Source: Lachnospiraceae bacterium
GTDB lineage: Bacteria > Bacillota > Clostridia > Lachnospirales > Lachnospiraceae
Assembly: GCA_017503735.1 (NCBI GenBank)
Contig: JAFVSN010000050.1
Coordinates: 29,778-93,777, forward strand
Length of the DNA stretch: 64,000 bases
Direction of reading: 5' to 3'
Part shown: piece after piece, positions 8,992 through 15,129 of the stretch
Position numbering within the stretch: position 1 is the first letter of the stretch
Layout of the letters: each line of letters opens with the position of its first letter
Program-made: the position numbers and the translations under genes
The notes under the pieces: model-generated
What the model was told of the DNA's origin: nothing
Seen by the model: the letters and a program-made list of their open reading frames with translations, nothing else
Database searches by the model: none

Positions 8992-9020
8992 ATGATAGAC
9001 GGTTTTTTTCTCAAAGTCAA
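8992..9020 (-). promoter_or_regulatory. Sigma-A promoter of the Tad pilus operon
   Basis: On the minus strand TTGACT (9020-9015) and TATCAT (8997-8992) are separated by exactly 17 nt. Transcription would start near 8985, giving an approximately 80-nt leader before the CpaE-like gene. The leader contains a small hairpin with GGTTTTC/GAAAACC arms around 8945-8965. No other good promoter is visible inside the operon. Confidence 0.75.
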
Positions 9021-9244
9021 CCGGTTTACGCTGATTTATTTATTTTCGTCTTTTTCACCAAAGATTTTTGCGTTTTTTGTGCAAAACGCCGATTTTTTTC
9101 AATGCTGTTTTTTTGAAGAACCCGCTGTTTCAGCATGTTTTTAACGGTTTTTCCTTCCAGAAAATCCCAATTTTTGTTTTTCGGGTATAATTCCCATTTA
9201 TCCGGTCTATACTTACAATAAATTCAAACGAAAGGAGCCTGCTT
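9021..9244. other. Intergenic region between divergent Tad operon and DUF2508 gene
   Basis: This AT-rich spacer has poly-T stretches. It holds a 7-bp hairpin (GCGTTTT/AAAACGC, about 9070-9090) next to a T-run and, near 9186 and 9211, TATAAT/TATACT-like -10 boxes for the rightward DUF2508 gene without a convincing -35. No ORF with a ribosome site was seen. Confidence 0.5.
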
Positions 9245-9466
9245 ATGCCATCATTCTTCCGAAAAAAAAGAAAAATCGAGAATCCTCTTTTAAAAGAGTT
9301 ACATGCCACCCGTTTGGAATTGGAAACCGCCTACTCCATATTCGAAAACGCCGTTGATCCGGATTTGGTATCCAGTAGCATTTACCGCATCAACGCCGTA
9401 CAGGAGCGATATCAGTTCTTATTAAAGCAAATAAAAAAGACCGAGGCTGCCCTACAGTCTTTGTAA
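9245..9466 (+). CDS. DUF2508 (YaaL-like) small protein
   Basis: The 73-residue charged, helical, soluble protein contains NPLLKELHATRLELETAYSI followed by FENAVDPDLVSSSIYRINAV and a final KQIKKTEAALQSL helix. This layout is typical of the DUF2508 family (YaaL in Bacillus), whose function is unknown; YaaL genes often lie near recR and the bofA/sigK-processing region, which are not present here. The start ATG has a GAAAGGAG ribosome site. It stands alone: the next promoter begins 7 nt after its stop codon. Confidence 0.8.
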   Translation: MPSFFRKKRKIENPLLKELHATRLELETAYSIFENAVDPDLVSSSIYRINAVQERYQFLLKQIKKTEAALQSL

Positions 9467-9473
9467 AAAAGGC

Positions 9474-9503
9474 TTGACACACTCCTCCTGCTTATGCTAT
9501 CCT
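9474..9503 (+). promoter_or_regulatory. Sigma-A promoter of the attenuated GNAT/phosphorylase operon
   Basis: TTGACA (9474-9479) and TATCCT (9498-9503) are 18 nt apart. The start site would be near 9510, just ahead of the leader-peptide ribosome site AAGGAG (9516-9521). Confidence 0.72.
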
Positions 9504-9528
9504 AATAAAAAATTTAAGGAGCACACAC

Positions 9529-9588
9529 ATGAATCAGAGCAGACAGACTTATGCGTATATGATTATTTATAGACGTATTTGCTTGTAG
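9529..9588 (+). CDS. Leader peptide (19 residues) of a transcription attenuator
   Basis: ATG 9529 follows AAGGAG at 7-nt spacing and opens a 19-codon frame, MNQSRQTYAYMIIYRRICL, ending at TAG 9586-9588. The stop codon is directly followed by the first arm of a set of mutually exclusive hairpins. The position, short length, strong ribosome site and downstream terminator are those of a regulatory leader peptide rather than a functional small protein. The peptide is rich in Tyr, Arg and Ile; the residues do not form a run of one amino acid as in amino-acid operons, so sensing of a ribosome-targeting compound or of general translation speed is the more natural reading. I do not recognise the sequence from a named resistance leader. 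Confidence 0.7.
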   Translation: MNQSRQTYAYMIIYRRICL

Positions 9589-9740
9589 CCTGTGCATTCC
9601 GCGCAGCTATAAGCCGATAGGTCTTATGTCTGTGCGAAACTGTACGCTTTGATTTTTCCATACAAAGAGCCTACCGCATCGGACAGAAAGACCTGTTCGT
9701 TGCGGTTTTTATTTGAAAAAAAATGTTCGTTCAAATAAAA
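9589..9740 (+). promoter_or_regulatory. Transcription attenuator with alternative hairpins and intrinsic terminator
   Basis: Four segments can pair in two incompatible ways. Segment 1 CTGTGC (9590-9595) pairs with segment 2 GCGCAG (9601-9606). Segment 2 CGCGCAG (9600-9606) plus ATAAGCC can instead pair with GGTCTTAT and CTGTGCG (9630-9636). Segment 3 AGGTCTT (9619-9625) plus TCTGT (9629-9633) pairs with ACAGA and AAGACCT (9683-9694), which removes the 5' arm of the terminator. The terminator is CCGCATCGGACAG (9674-9686), loop AAAGAC, CTGTTCGTTGCGG (9693-9705), then TTTTTATTT. A further hairpin follows (TTTTATTTGAA 9707-9717 with TTCAAATAAAA 9730-9740). A ribosome waiting at the leader stop would mask segment 1, allow 2:3 and so termination; a ribosome stalled early would leave 1:2 and then the 3:4 antiterminator. 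Confidence 0.68.
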
Positions 9741-9786
9741 CCGCTCTGCGGGATGCTCACTCGTGCGAACAGAAAAGGAGGACAAT

Positions 9787-10287
9787 ATGAACCCAGACGT
9801 AACCCTAACCTTAGCAACCGAAAAAGATGCCGAACTTATTCATCTGATGAAATATGAGGCATTCCTTCCCCTTTACAAAGTCTATCAGGACGATGAAATC
9901 AGTCCGGTAAAGGAACCCATTGAAAAGGTCATTGCCATACTGGAAAGAAAAACCTCCGAATACTACATTATCAAAGCAGACGGACTCCCGGTAGGCGCAA
10001 TCCGTGTATGCCACAAAAAACGTGACTACGAACCGCCTGCAGGGGAAGTTCCTGCTTACATTTCGCCCCTCTTTATTCTGCCGCGTTTTCAAAACAGAGG
10101 GATTGCACAAACGGCAGTAAAAATGGTGTTTGAATTGTATCCGGAAGCCACGGTTTGGAAATTGGATACCATTAAACAGGAGAAGGGAAACTGTCATTTC
10201 TACGAGAAACTGGGCTTTGTAAGCACCGGTGTCGAACATGTTGTGAATGACAAAATGACCTTAATAGACTACGAAAAAAAGATGTGA
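9787..10287 (+). CDS. GNAT family N-acetyltransferase under attenuator control
   Basis: This 166-residue acetyltransferase fold has an N-terminal TLATEKDAELIHLMKYEAF segment and the acetyl-CoA binding motif around ISPLFILPRFQNRGIAQTAV (about residues 95-115), then the C-terminal FYEKLGFVSTG strand-helix typical of GNATs. The substrate is unknown. The frame extends upstream to a GTG at 9763, but ATG 9787 has the AAAAGGAGG site and is the start. It is the first structural gene after the attenuator and is followed 29 nt later by a nucleoside phosphorylase, probably in one operon. The leader-peptide control suggests a role in coping with a toxic compound or translation stress; that is inference. 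Confidence 0.82.
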   Translation: MNPDVTLTLATEKDAELIHLMKYEAFLPLYKVYQDDEISPVKEPIEKVIAILERKTSEYYIIKADGLPVGAIRVCHKKRDYEPPAGEVPAYISPLFILPRFQNRGIAQTAVKMVFELYPEATVWKLDTIKQEKGNCHFYEKLGFVSTGVEHVVNDKMTLIDYEKKM

Positions 10288-10316
10288 TATACTTATTTTA
10301 TAAGGAGGATCTGCTC

Positions 10317-11081
10317 ATGATTACCGATTCTTTTGACAACAAAACCAACGCCATTATCACTCCGCAGCGTGTCGCAGACGCGCCGAAGGTAGATGCCTGC
10401 ATCCAGACCTTCTCGTGGAAAATTGAAGAATTTGTATTAGCAAATTTTGATTGTAAAAAGATTACTTCCATCTGGTCCGTAACCGGGGAAACGCCGGTGT
10501 ACGGCATCGAATACAAGGGAAAGCATTTTGCGTTTTTTAAGACCTATGTAGGCGCGCCGGCGGCGGTTGCCAATACGGAAGATGCGCTACAATTGCTGGA
10601 TACGGACAAGTTTATCGTATTCGGCGGTGCCGGATGCCTGAATAAAGAAATTGCCAGAGGTAAAGTCATGGTACCGACAGAAGCTTACCGCGACGAAGGT
10701 ACTTCCTACCATTATACACCGGCAACGGACTATATTACTGTCAAAAATGCTGATGTAGTGGCAAGTTTCATGGAAGAGGCCGGACTTCCTTACGTCAAGG
10801 GAAAGACCTGGACCACCGACGCCTTTTACCGGGAAACCACCGGAAACTTTGAAAAAAGAAAGGCCGATGGCTGCATTTCCGTGGAAATGGAGTGTGCGGG
10901 ACTTCAGGCGGTATGCGATTTTCGGGGTGCAGAACTCTACACCTTCTTTACAAGCGGTGATTTGCTGGATGCGCCGAAATGGGACCTTCGAAAGAAAGAA
11001 GGGCAGATTGTCGGCACCCAACACGACGCCGGACACTTTGATATTGCGCTGGAACTAGCTGTTTATGTAACCGAAAAATAA
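10317..11081 (+). CDS. Nucleoside phosphorylase (uridine/purine phosphorylase superfamily)
   Basis: The 254-residue protein is of the phosphorylase superfamily, which cleaves nucleosides with phosphate to a base and ribose 1-phosphate. Visible family features are the phosphate/ribose region VFGGAGCLNKEIARGKVMVP, the EAYRDEGTSYHY segment, the purine/pyrimidine pocket with the SVEMECAGLQAVCDF motif (Met-Glu that binds ribose) and FFTSGDLLD near the end. It resembles the uridine-phosphorylase-like branch more than PNP, but specificity cannot be read off. The start is ATG 10317 with TAAGGAGG; an upstream GTG overlapping the GNAT stop lacks a ribosome site. It is linked to the GNAT gene by a 29-nt gap without a terminator. 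Confidence 0.82.
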   Translation: MITDSFDNKTNAIITPQRVADAPKVDACIQTFSWKIEEFVLANFDCKKITSIWSVTGETPVYGIEYKGKHFAFFKTYVGAPAAVANTEDALQLLDTDKFIVFGGAGCLNKEIARGKVMVPTEAYRDEGTSYHYTPATDYITVKNADVVASFMEEAGLPYVKGKTWTTDAFYRETTGNFEKRKADGCISVEMECAGLQAVCDFRGAELYTFFTSGDLLDAPKWDLRKKEGQIVGTQHDAGHFDIALELAVYVTEK

Positions 11082-11093
11082 TATCAAGATTTC

Positions 11094-11122
11094 TTGACCA
11101 CACCCCATACCTGTGTTATTCT
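11094..11122 (+). promoter_or_regulatory. Sigma-A promoter of the M6 metalloprotease gene
   Basis: TTGACC (11094-11099) and TATTCT (11117-11122) are spaced by 17 nt, just after the phosphorylase stop codon and 38 nt before the protease start. Confidence 0.65.
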
Positions 11123-11159
11123 AAAAGCAAAAAAGAAGTACAAAAGGAGGTTATAGCTA

Positions 11160-13895
11160 ATGAAAAAATCTTTTTCCGGCACGCACTTTTTAGCAACGGG
11201 CATTTTATTATGTTCGCTCCTTCTCGCCGGTTGTAACAACGACCCGGCTGTCAATACCGATCTTCCTTCGGATCCTACACCGGAAGTTACCCAAGAGGGT
11301 TCCCCTGAGGCCACCCCAACCGAAACTCCGGCAACTACTCCGACGGACATCCCGGAAACTATCCCGACCGAGACTCCGACAGCTACTCCAACCGAGGCTC
11401 CGACAGTTACTCCAACCGAGGTTCCGGCGGTTACTCCAACCGAGGCTCCGGTGGTCACTCCGACTGCTACTCCGACCAAAGCTCCGGTAGTCACTCCGAC
11501 ACAAAAACCGGACGACGGCTATGCAGACAGCATCCAAGTTACCATTGATGCAAACGGTCTGGCAAGTTGGAAGCCTGTTCGTAATGCAGTTTCCTATGAA
11601 TACGATATATGCCACTACGAAGACGGTGCCTTAATCGGCAGCGGCGAAGTATTCTTTACTACCGATCCTTTTGTACAATTGGCGCATGGTCAATTTCTGC
11701 AAGTTAAGGCTGTTTTCAAAAACGGTGAAATCAGCCCAACTGTAGAAAGTGAAGTTTTTAAACTGGCAAGCATGAGACAGGTCAGCTATCCGGATAATCT
11801 TGTAGAAGGCAGCCTTGTTTCCGAAAACGGAACCCTTTCTTTTGCCTTGCAAACACCGGACTCCCGGATCATCCGTATGCTCGGTCACAAATGTCGCGTG
11901 GAAACCGACGGCACAATTATCATCTCTCCGGGCGGAGATTTGTTTACAGCGGACGAAGTCGGAAAGATTTCCAGTTTTTCCACACAGATGAATGATGATG
12001 CGGAGTTTTCTTTTTCCTACGGTTACACCTTTAAAAAGGACGGAACCGTTACCTCCTGGAAAAAGGACACCGCCAACTATGGTTATTTTGGACAGCCGCA
12101 TAACATCTCTACCGAAGATTACGCTCCGAATTACCTGTGTTATGCTCCCAAAGAAGGGGAGGGAACCGTTTCTATTTCCTCTTTTACCATAAATTACACA
12201 CCGGGACGTACCGGCTTGCAAAGTTTGAGTTTTAACAGCGGATTTTTCCCTGAATTTTTACCGGGAGACCCATACAACAAATCTCTTGAAGCAGCCTGGG
12301 ACCCGGACAAAGGCATTTTAGATTTCTACTTACTTGCGCTTCCGGATTCCCTGACCGCAACACCGGAAGATTACCAGTACATTTACGGACCGTCAAATTA
12401 TGTCACCGGTAATCTCAAAGACGGCAACGGCAAAATCGTAAGCAAGGATGCTCCGTTACCGGAAGGTGCTACATTAGAGATTTCCCTCGGTGATTACACC
12501 TATGATGTTCCGCTGGTACAAGAACAATACATCGGTGCAAAGACCTTCCACGAATCACTTCCGTCGGTTTATCCGAAAGCTACCGGAGACTTAAATGTAC
12601 TGGTAGTTCCGATTTGCTGGGCTGACCAGAAAAGTCGTGCAACCGAAAAGAACATGGACTTCTTAAAAAGGACCCTGGGTACCGTTTTAGATGTGAACGG
12701 CAAAGCAACCGAATATTCCGTAAGCAATGACGGTAAATTCTCTCTGAGTGAGTATTACAGCATATCTTCCTACGGCAAGTTGAATATACAATCCTTTGTC
12801 ACCGACTGGTACAATTCCACCGACGCCTATGAAGATGTTCGGGAACACTCCTTAGAACAGGATGACACAGCCCAAATTACCGAATGGGTAAGAAAATCCT
12901 ACCCTAATCTGGACTGGTCCCTTTATGACAAGGACGGAAACGGCCTGATCGATTTGGTAATCTTTATCAATACCGGTGATATGGGCGATTTCGACAGTTT
13001 CAGCCCGATGAGTAACGGTGGCGCATATGCCCGTTTTCACAGTTATACCGGTGATTTGGCCGGCACAAAGAAGGCCCCGAATGTAAACAATTTCCTCAGC
13101 ACCAATATGGGTATGCTTTACAGTAATTATCGGATCGGAGATGAAGCAAATTATTTCCCGAATGTGCTGATTCACGAGTTTGCCCACTGTCTCGGCTTAG
13201 TAGACTACTATGATGTAAATTACTCCGGCATTGATGCGGTAGGCGGCTACGATATGCAATCCGCCAACTACGGTGACTGGAATGTCTACTCCAAATACGG
13301 TGTGGGCTGGCTTACTCCTACCGTGATTACGGAAGATTCCTTTGGCGGAAAAGACAGCATTGACGTTACCATTCAGTCCTCCGCATTAAATAACAGTGCC
13401 CTTGTGATTCCGGCTGCCGGCGAATCCCCGGACGGTTCCCCGTTCGGCGAGTACATTATGGTAGATTTGTTTACACCGGAAGGTGTTCACGAAACGGATG
13501 CCGCACGATACCATTTACAGGATACTGTGGGCGTGCGTATGTACCATGTACATGCACAGCAAGTAAAGCGCGTTCTTACCGGTTCCGACGGAAAGACCTA
13601 CACCATCGGTACGATTCAGATCGGAAATAATCATGCTTACATGGCACAGAACTACGGATTTTACCATATTGAGCTTATTCAGGCAAGCGGTGATAACACC
13701 TTTACGGATTTAAACAATCTGGATACCATTATCTCTAAGGATGATTTCTTTGAAGCAGGAGATATTTTTACCGCCGAAAACTACGACGAGTTCTTATGCA
13801 AAGGAAAGATGGATAACGGCGCAGAGTTCGGCTACAGCATTGAGGTAGTTTCGGTAACGAAAGACGGCGCAACCTTGCGGATTACGAAGAAATAA
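11160..13895 (+). CDS. Secreted M6-type metalloprotease lipoprotein with Pro/Thr linker
   Basis: The 911-residue product has a lipoprotein signal ending LLLAGC (lipid Cys25), then a Thr/Pro/Glu-rich spacer (about residues 35-118, repeats of the TPTEAP type) that would hold the enzyme away from the membrane. A fibronectin-like region (about 120-200) and a lectin-like domain (about 215-350) follow. The catalytic region carries LIHEFAHCLGLVDYYD with HExxH at residues 672-676 and a downstream Asp, as in M6 (immune-inhibitor-A-like) metalloproteases. WSLYDKDGNGLIDLVIFIN just before it is typical of that family. Zinc-dependent peptidase activity at the cell surface is expected. ATG 11160 has AAAAGGAGG. 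The gene is monocistronic, with its own promoter and terminator. Confidence 0.82.
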   Translation: MKKSFSGTHFLATGILLCSLLLAGCNNDPAVNTDLPSDPTPEVTQEGSPEATPTETPATTPTDIPETIPTETPTATPTEAPTVTPTEVPAVTPTEAPVVTPTATPTKAPVVTPTQKPDDGYADSIQVTIDANGLASWKPVRNAVSYEYDICHYEDGALIGSGEVFFTTDPFVQLAHGQFLQVKAVFKNGEISPTVESEVFKLASMRQVSYPDNLVEGSLVSENGTLSFALQTPDSRIIRMLGHKCRVETDGTIIISPGGDLFTADEVGKISSFSTQMNDDAEFSFSYGYTFKKDGTVTSWKKDTANYGYFGQPHNISTEDYAPNYLCYAPKEGEGTVSISSFTINYTPGRTGLQSLSFNSGFFPEFLPGDPYNKSLEAAWDPDKGILDFYLLALPDSLTATPEDYQYIYGPSNYVTGNLKDGNGKIVSKDAPLPEGATLEISLGDYTYDVPLVQEQYIGAKTFHESLPSVYPKATGDLNVLVVPICWADQKSRATEKNMDFLKRTLGTVLDVNGKATEYSVSNDGKFSLSEYYSISSYGKLNIQSFVTDWYNSTDAYEDVREHSLEQDDTAQITEWVRKSYPNLDWSLYDKDGNGLIDLVIFINTGDMGDFDSFSPMSNGGAYARFHSYTGDLAGTKKAPNVNNFLSTNMGMLYSNYRIGDEANYFPNVLIHEFAHCLGLVDYYDVNYSGIDAVGGYDMQSANYGDWNVYSKYGVGWLTPTVITEDSFGGKDSIDVTIQSSALNNSALVIPAAGESPDGSPFGEYIMVDLFTPEGVHETDAARYHLQDTVGVRMYHVHAQQVKRVLTGSDGKTYTIGTIQIGNNHAYMAQNYGFYHIELIQASGDNTFTDLNNLDTIISKDDFFEAGDIFTAENYDEFLCKGKMDNGAEFGYSIEVVSVTKDGATLRITKK

Positions 13896-13962
13896 TTTCT
13901 CCGGTCAAATTGCAACTTGATGTGATTGGGAAAATAAAAAATAGTATTAATAAAAGAACTGC

Positions 13963-14006
13963 AAAAACCTATGCGACACAGAATCGTGTTGCATAGGTTT
14001 TTTTTG
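13963..14006 (+). terminator. Intrinsic terminator after the metalloprotease gene
   Basis: The inverted repeat AAAACCTATGC / GCATAGGTTTT is followed by eight T residues. Confidence 0.85.
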
Positions 14007-14013
14007 AAAGTAT

Positions 14014-14044
14014 AAAACCTTTTTCATTTTTCCCGGAACTATAT
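14014..14044 (+). promoter_or_regulatory. ECF-like promoter of the CAP lipoprotein gene
   Basis: ATAAAACCTTTTT (-35 type, AACCTTTT at 14016-14023) and CGGAACTATAT (14034-14044) are separated by 10 nt. The same two blocks with the same spacing occur before the lipoprotein gene at 17557. The following ACAGAAGGG and AAGTCCCC words are also shared. No sigma-A boxes fit this region better. It is a candidate target of the sigma factor encoded at 15130-17430. Confidence 0.55.
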
Positions 14045-14096
14045 AACAGAAGGGCAACAAATAAGTCCCCAAAACACATCAAAGGAGAATACTGTT

Positions 14097-15014
14097 ATGA
14101 AGAAAAAAACTCTTTTGCCGTTTGTTCTTTTCTTACTACTGACTGTACCGGCAGGCGGTTGTGGTTCTGCTTCAGAACCGGTAGCCACACCTAAACCTGC
14201 CATGACGGAAACAACTGTCACACCGATTCCGGAATCTACTACGCCCCCGGCACCGGAGGCGACGGCAACTCCTGTTCCGACAGCAACCCCGACTCCGGAA
14301 CCCACCGCGACTCCGATTCCTACGAGCACCCCAACCCCGGAACCCACTGCAACTCCGGTTCCTACGAGCACCCCAACTCCGGAACCCACCGCGACTCCGA
14401 TTCCTACGAGTACCCCGACTCCGGAACCTACCGCGACTCCGATTCCTACGAGCACCCCGACTCCGGAACCCACCGCGACTCCGATTCCTACGAGCACCCC
14501 AACTCCGGAACCCACTGCAACTCCGGTTCCGAAGCCCACCGCGACTCCGAAACCCACCGCAACTCCGACTCCGAAGCCCACCATAACACCGACCTACGAA
14601 TCAATTAACACTGAAATCGAGGATAATTATTTTGATATTCCGTTACCCGGCTCCTTTGATAAAGAGCTCGCCAAGGAAGCGTTTATCCTGACGAATGAGA
14701 AAAGAAAAGAACATGGCCTACCGGAACTGATCTGGGATGGTTGTTTGTACGAGTCCGCAAGAGTAAGGGCAGCGGAATCAAGTTTATACTTTTCTCATAC
14801 CAGACTTGACGGAACCGACTGGTATACCATCTATGACAAGTTACACGGTGAAAATCTGGCATGTAATTATGACTCTGCCAAATCCGTTGTAAACGGCTGG
14901 ATGAATTCCGAAGATCACAAAACCAACATTTTAAACAGCAATTTTAAAAGAGGCTCCATAGCAGTTTTCAAAACCATAACGGGCTGGTATTATTGCCAGC
15001 ACTTCGGATATTAA
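14097..15014 (+). CDS. CAP-domain (SCP/PR1-like) lipoprotein with repeat linker
   Basis: The 305-residue product has a lipoprotein signal (LTVPAGGC, Cys22), then about 140 residues of Pro/Thr-rich linker made of a repeated 14-residue unit ([14 protein letters not shown]), then a CAP domain (about 185-305). The CAP domain shows the [20 protein letters not shown] start, an SHTRLDG segment and [20 protein letters not shown], followed by [11 protein letters not shown], close to the CAP consensus (HxxxMLxxxxxxxG). CAP proteins in bacteria are extracellular and mostly of unknown function. The gene starts at ATG 14097 (AAAGGAG) and is preceded by an ECF-like promoter shared with the lipoprotein at 17557. 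Confidence 0.85.
   Translation: MKKKTLLPFVLFLLLTVPAGGCGSASEPVATPKPAMTETTVTPIPESTTPPAPEATATPVPTATPTPEPTATPIPTSTPTPEPTATPVPTSTPTPEPTATPIPTSTPTPEPTATPIPTSTPTPEPTATPIPTSTPTPEPTATPVPKPTATPKPTATPTPKPTITPTYESINTEIEDNYFDIPLPGSFDKELAKEAFILTNEKRKEHGLPELIWDGCLYESARVRAAESSLYFSHTRLDGTDWYTIYDKLHGENLACNYDSAKSVVNGWMNSEDHKTNILNSNFKRGSIAVFKTITGWYYCQHFGY
14286..14537 (+). repeat. In-frame 42-bp tandem repeat in the CAP lipoprotein gene
   Basis: Five full copies and one partial copy of a 42-bp unit encode [14 protein letters not shown] (x is Ile or Val). Copies differ by a few silent or Ile/Val changes. As an in-frame repeat, the number of units can change without breaking the gene, altering spacer length. Confidence 0.85.
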
Positions 15015-15059
15015 TTCAACATAAGATTTCTTTGCCGATGCAATTACACCGTTGTCAGC

Positions 15060-15089
15060 TTGACGACATTACCGGCAAAGTAGTACTAT
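15060..15089 (+). promoter_or_regulatory. Sigma-A-like promoter of the membrane sigma factor gene
   Basis: TTGACG (15060-15065) and TACTAT (15084-15089) are 18 nt apart. It lacks the AACCTTTT/CGGAAC blocks of the flanking genes, so the sigma gene does not show obvious autoregulation. Confidence 0.5.
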
Positions 15090-15129
15090 AGAAAAAGAAA
15101 CTTTCAATAAACAGAAAGGCGGACATATT

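Noticed and set aside
8907-9020. N-terminal extension of the CpaE/TadZ-like protein to TTG 9020
   Set aside because: The TTG is the first half of the -35 box TTGACT, with TATCAT 17 nt away; the extension would lie upstream of the transcript start.
14039-14584. 181-residue minus-strand frame rich in Gly and Val
   Set aside because: It is the antisense of the Pro/Thr repeat in the CAP lipoprotein gene, without ribosome site; the similar minus-strand frame at 11084-11494 has the same cause.
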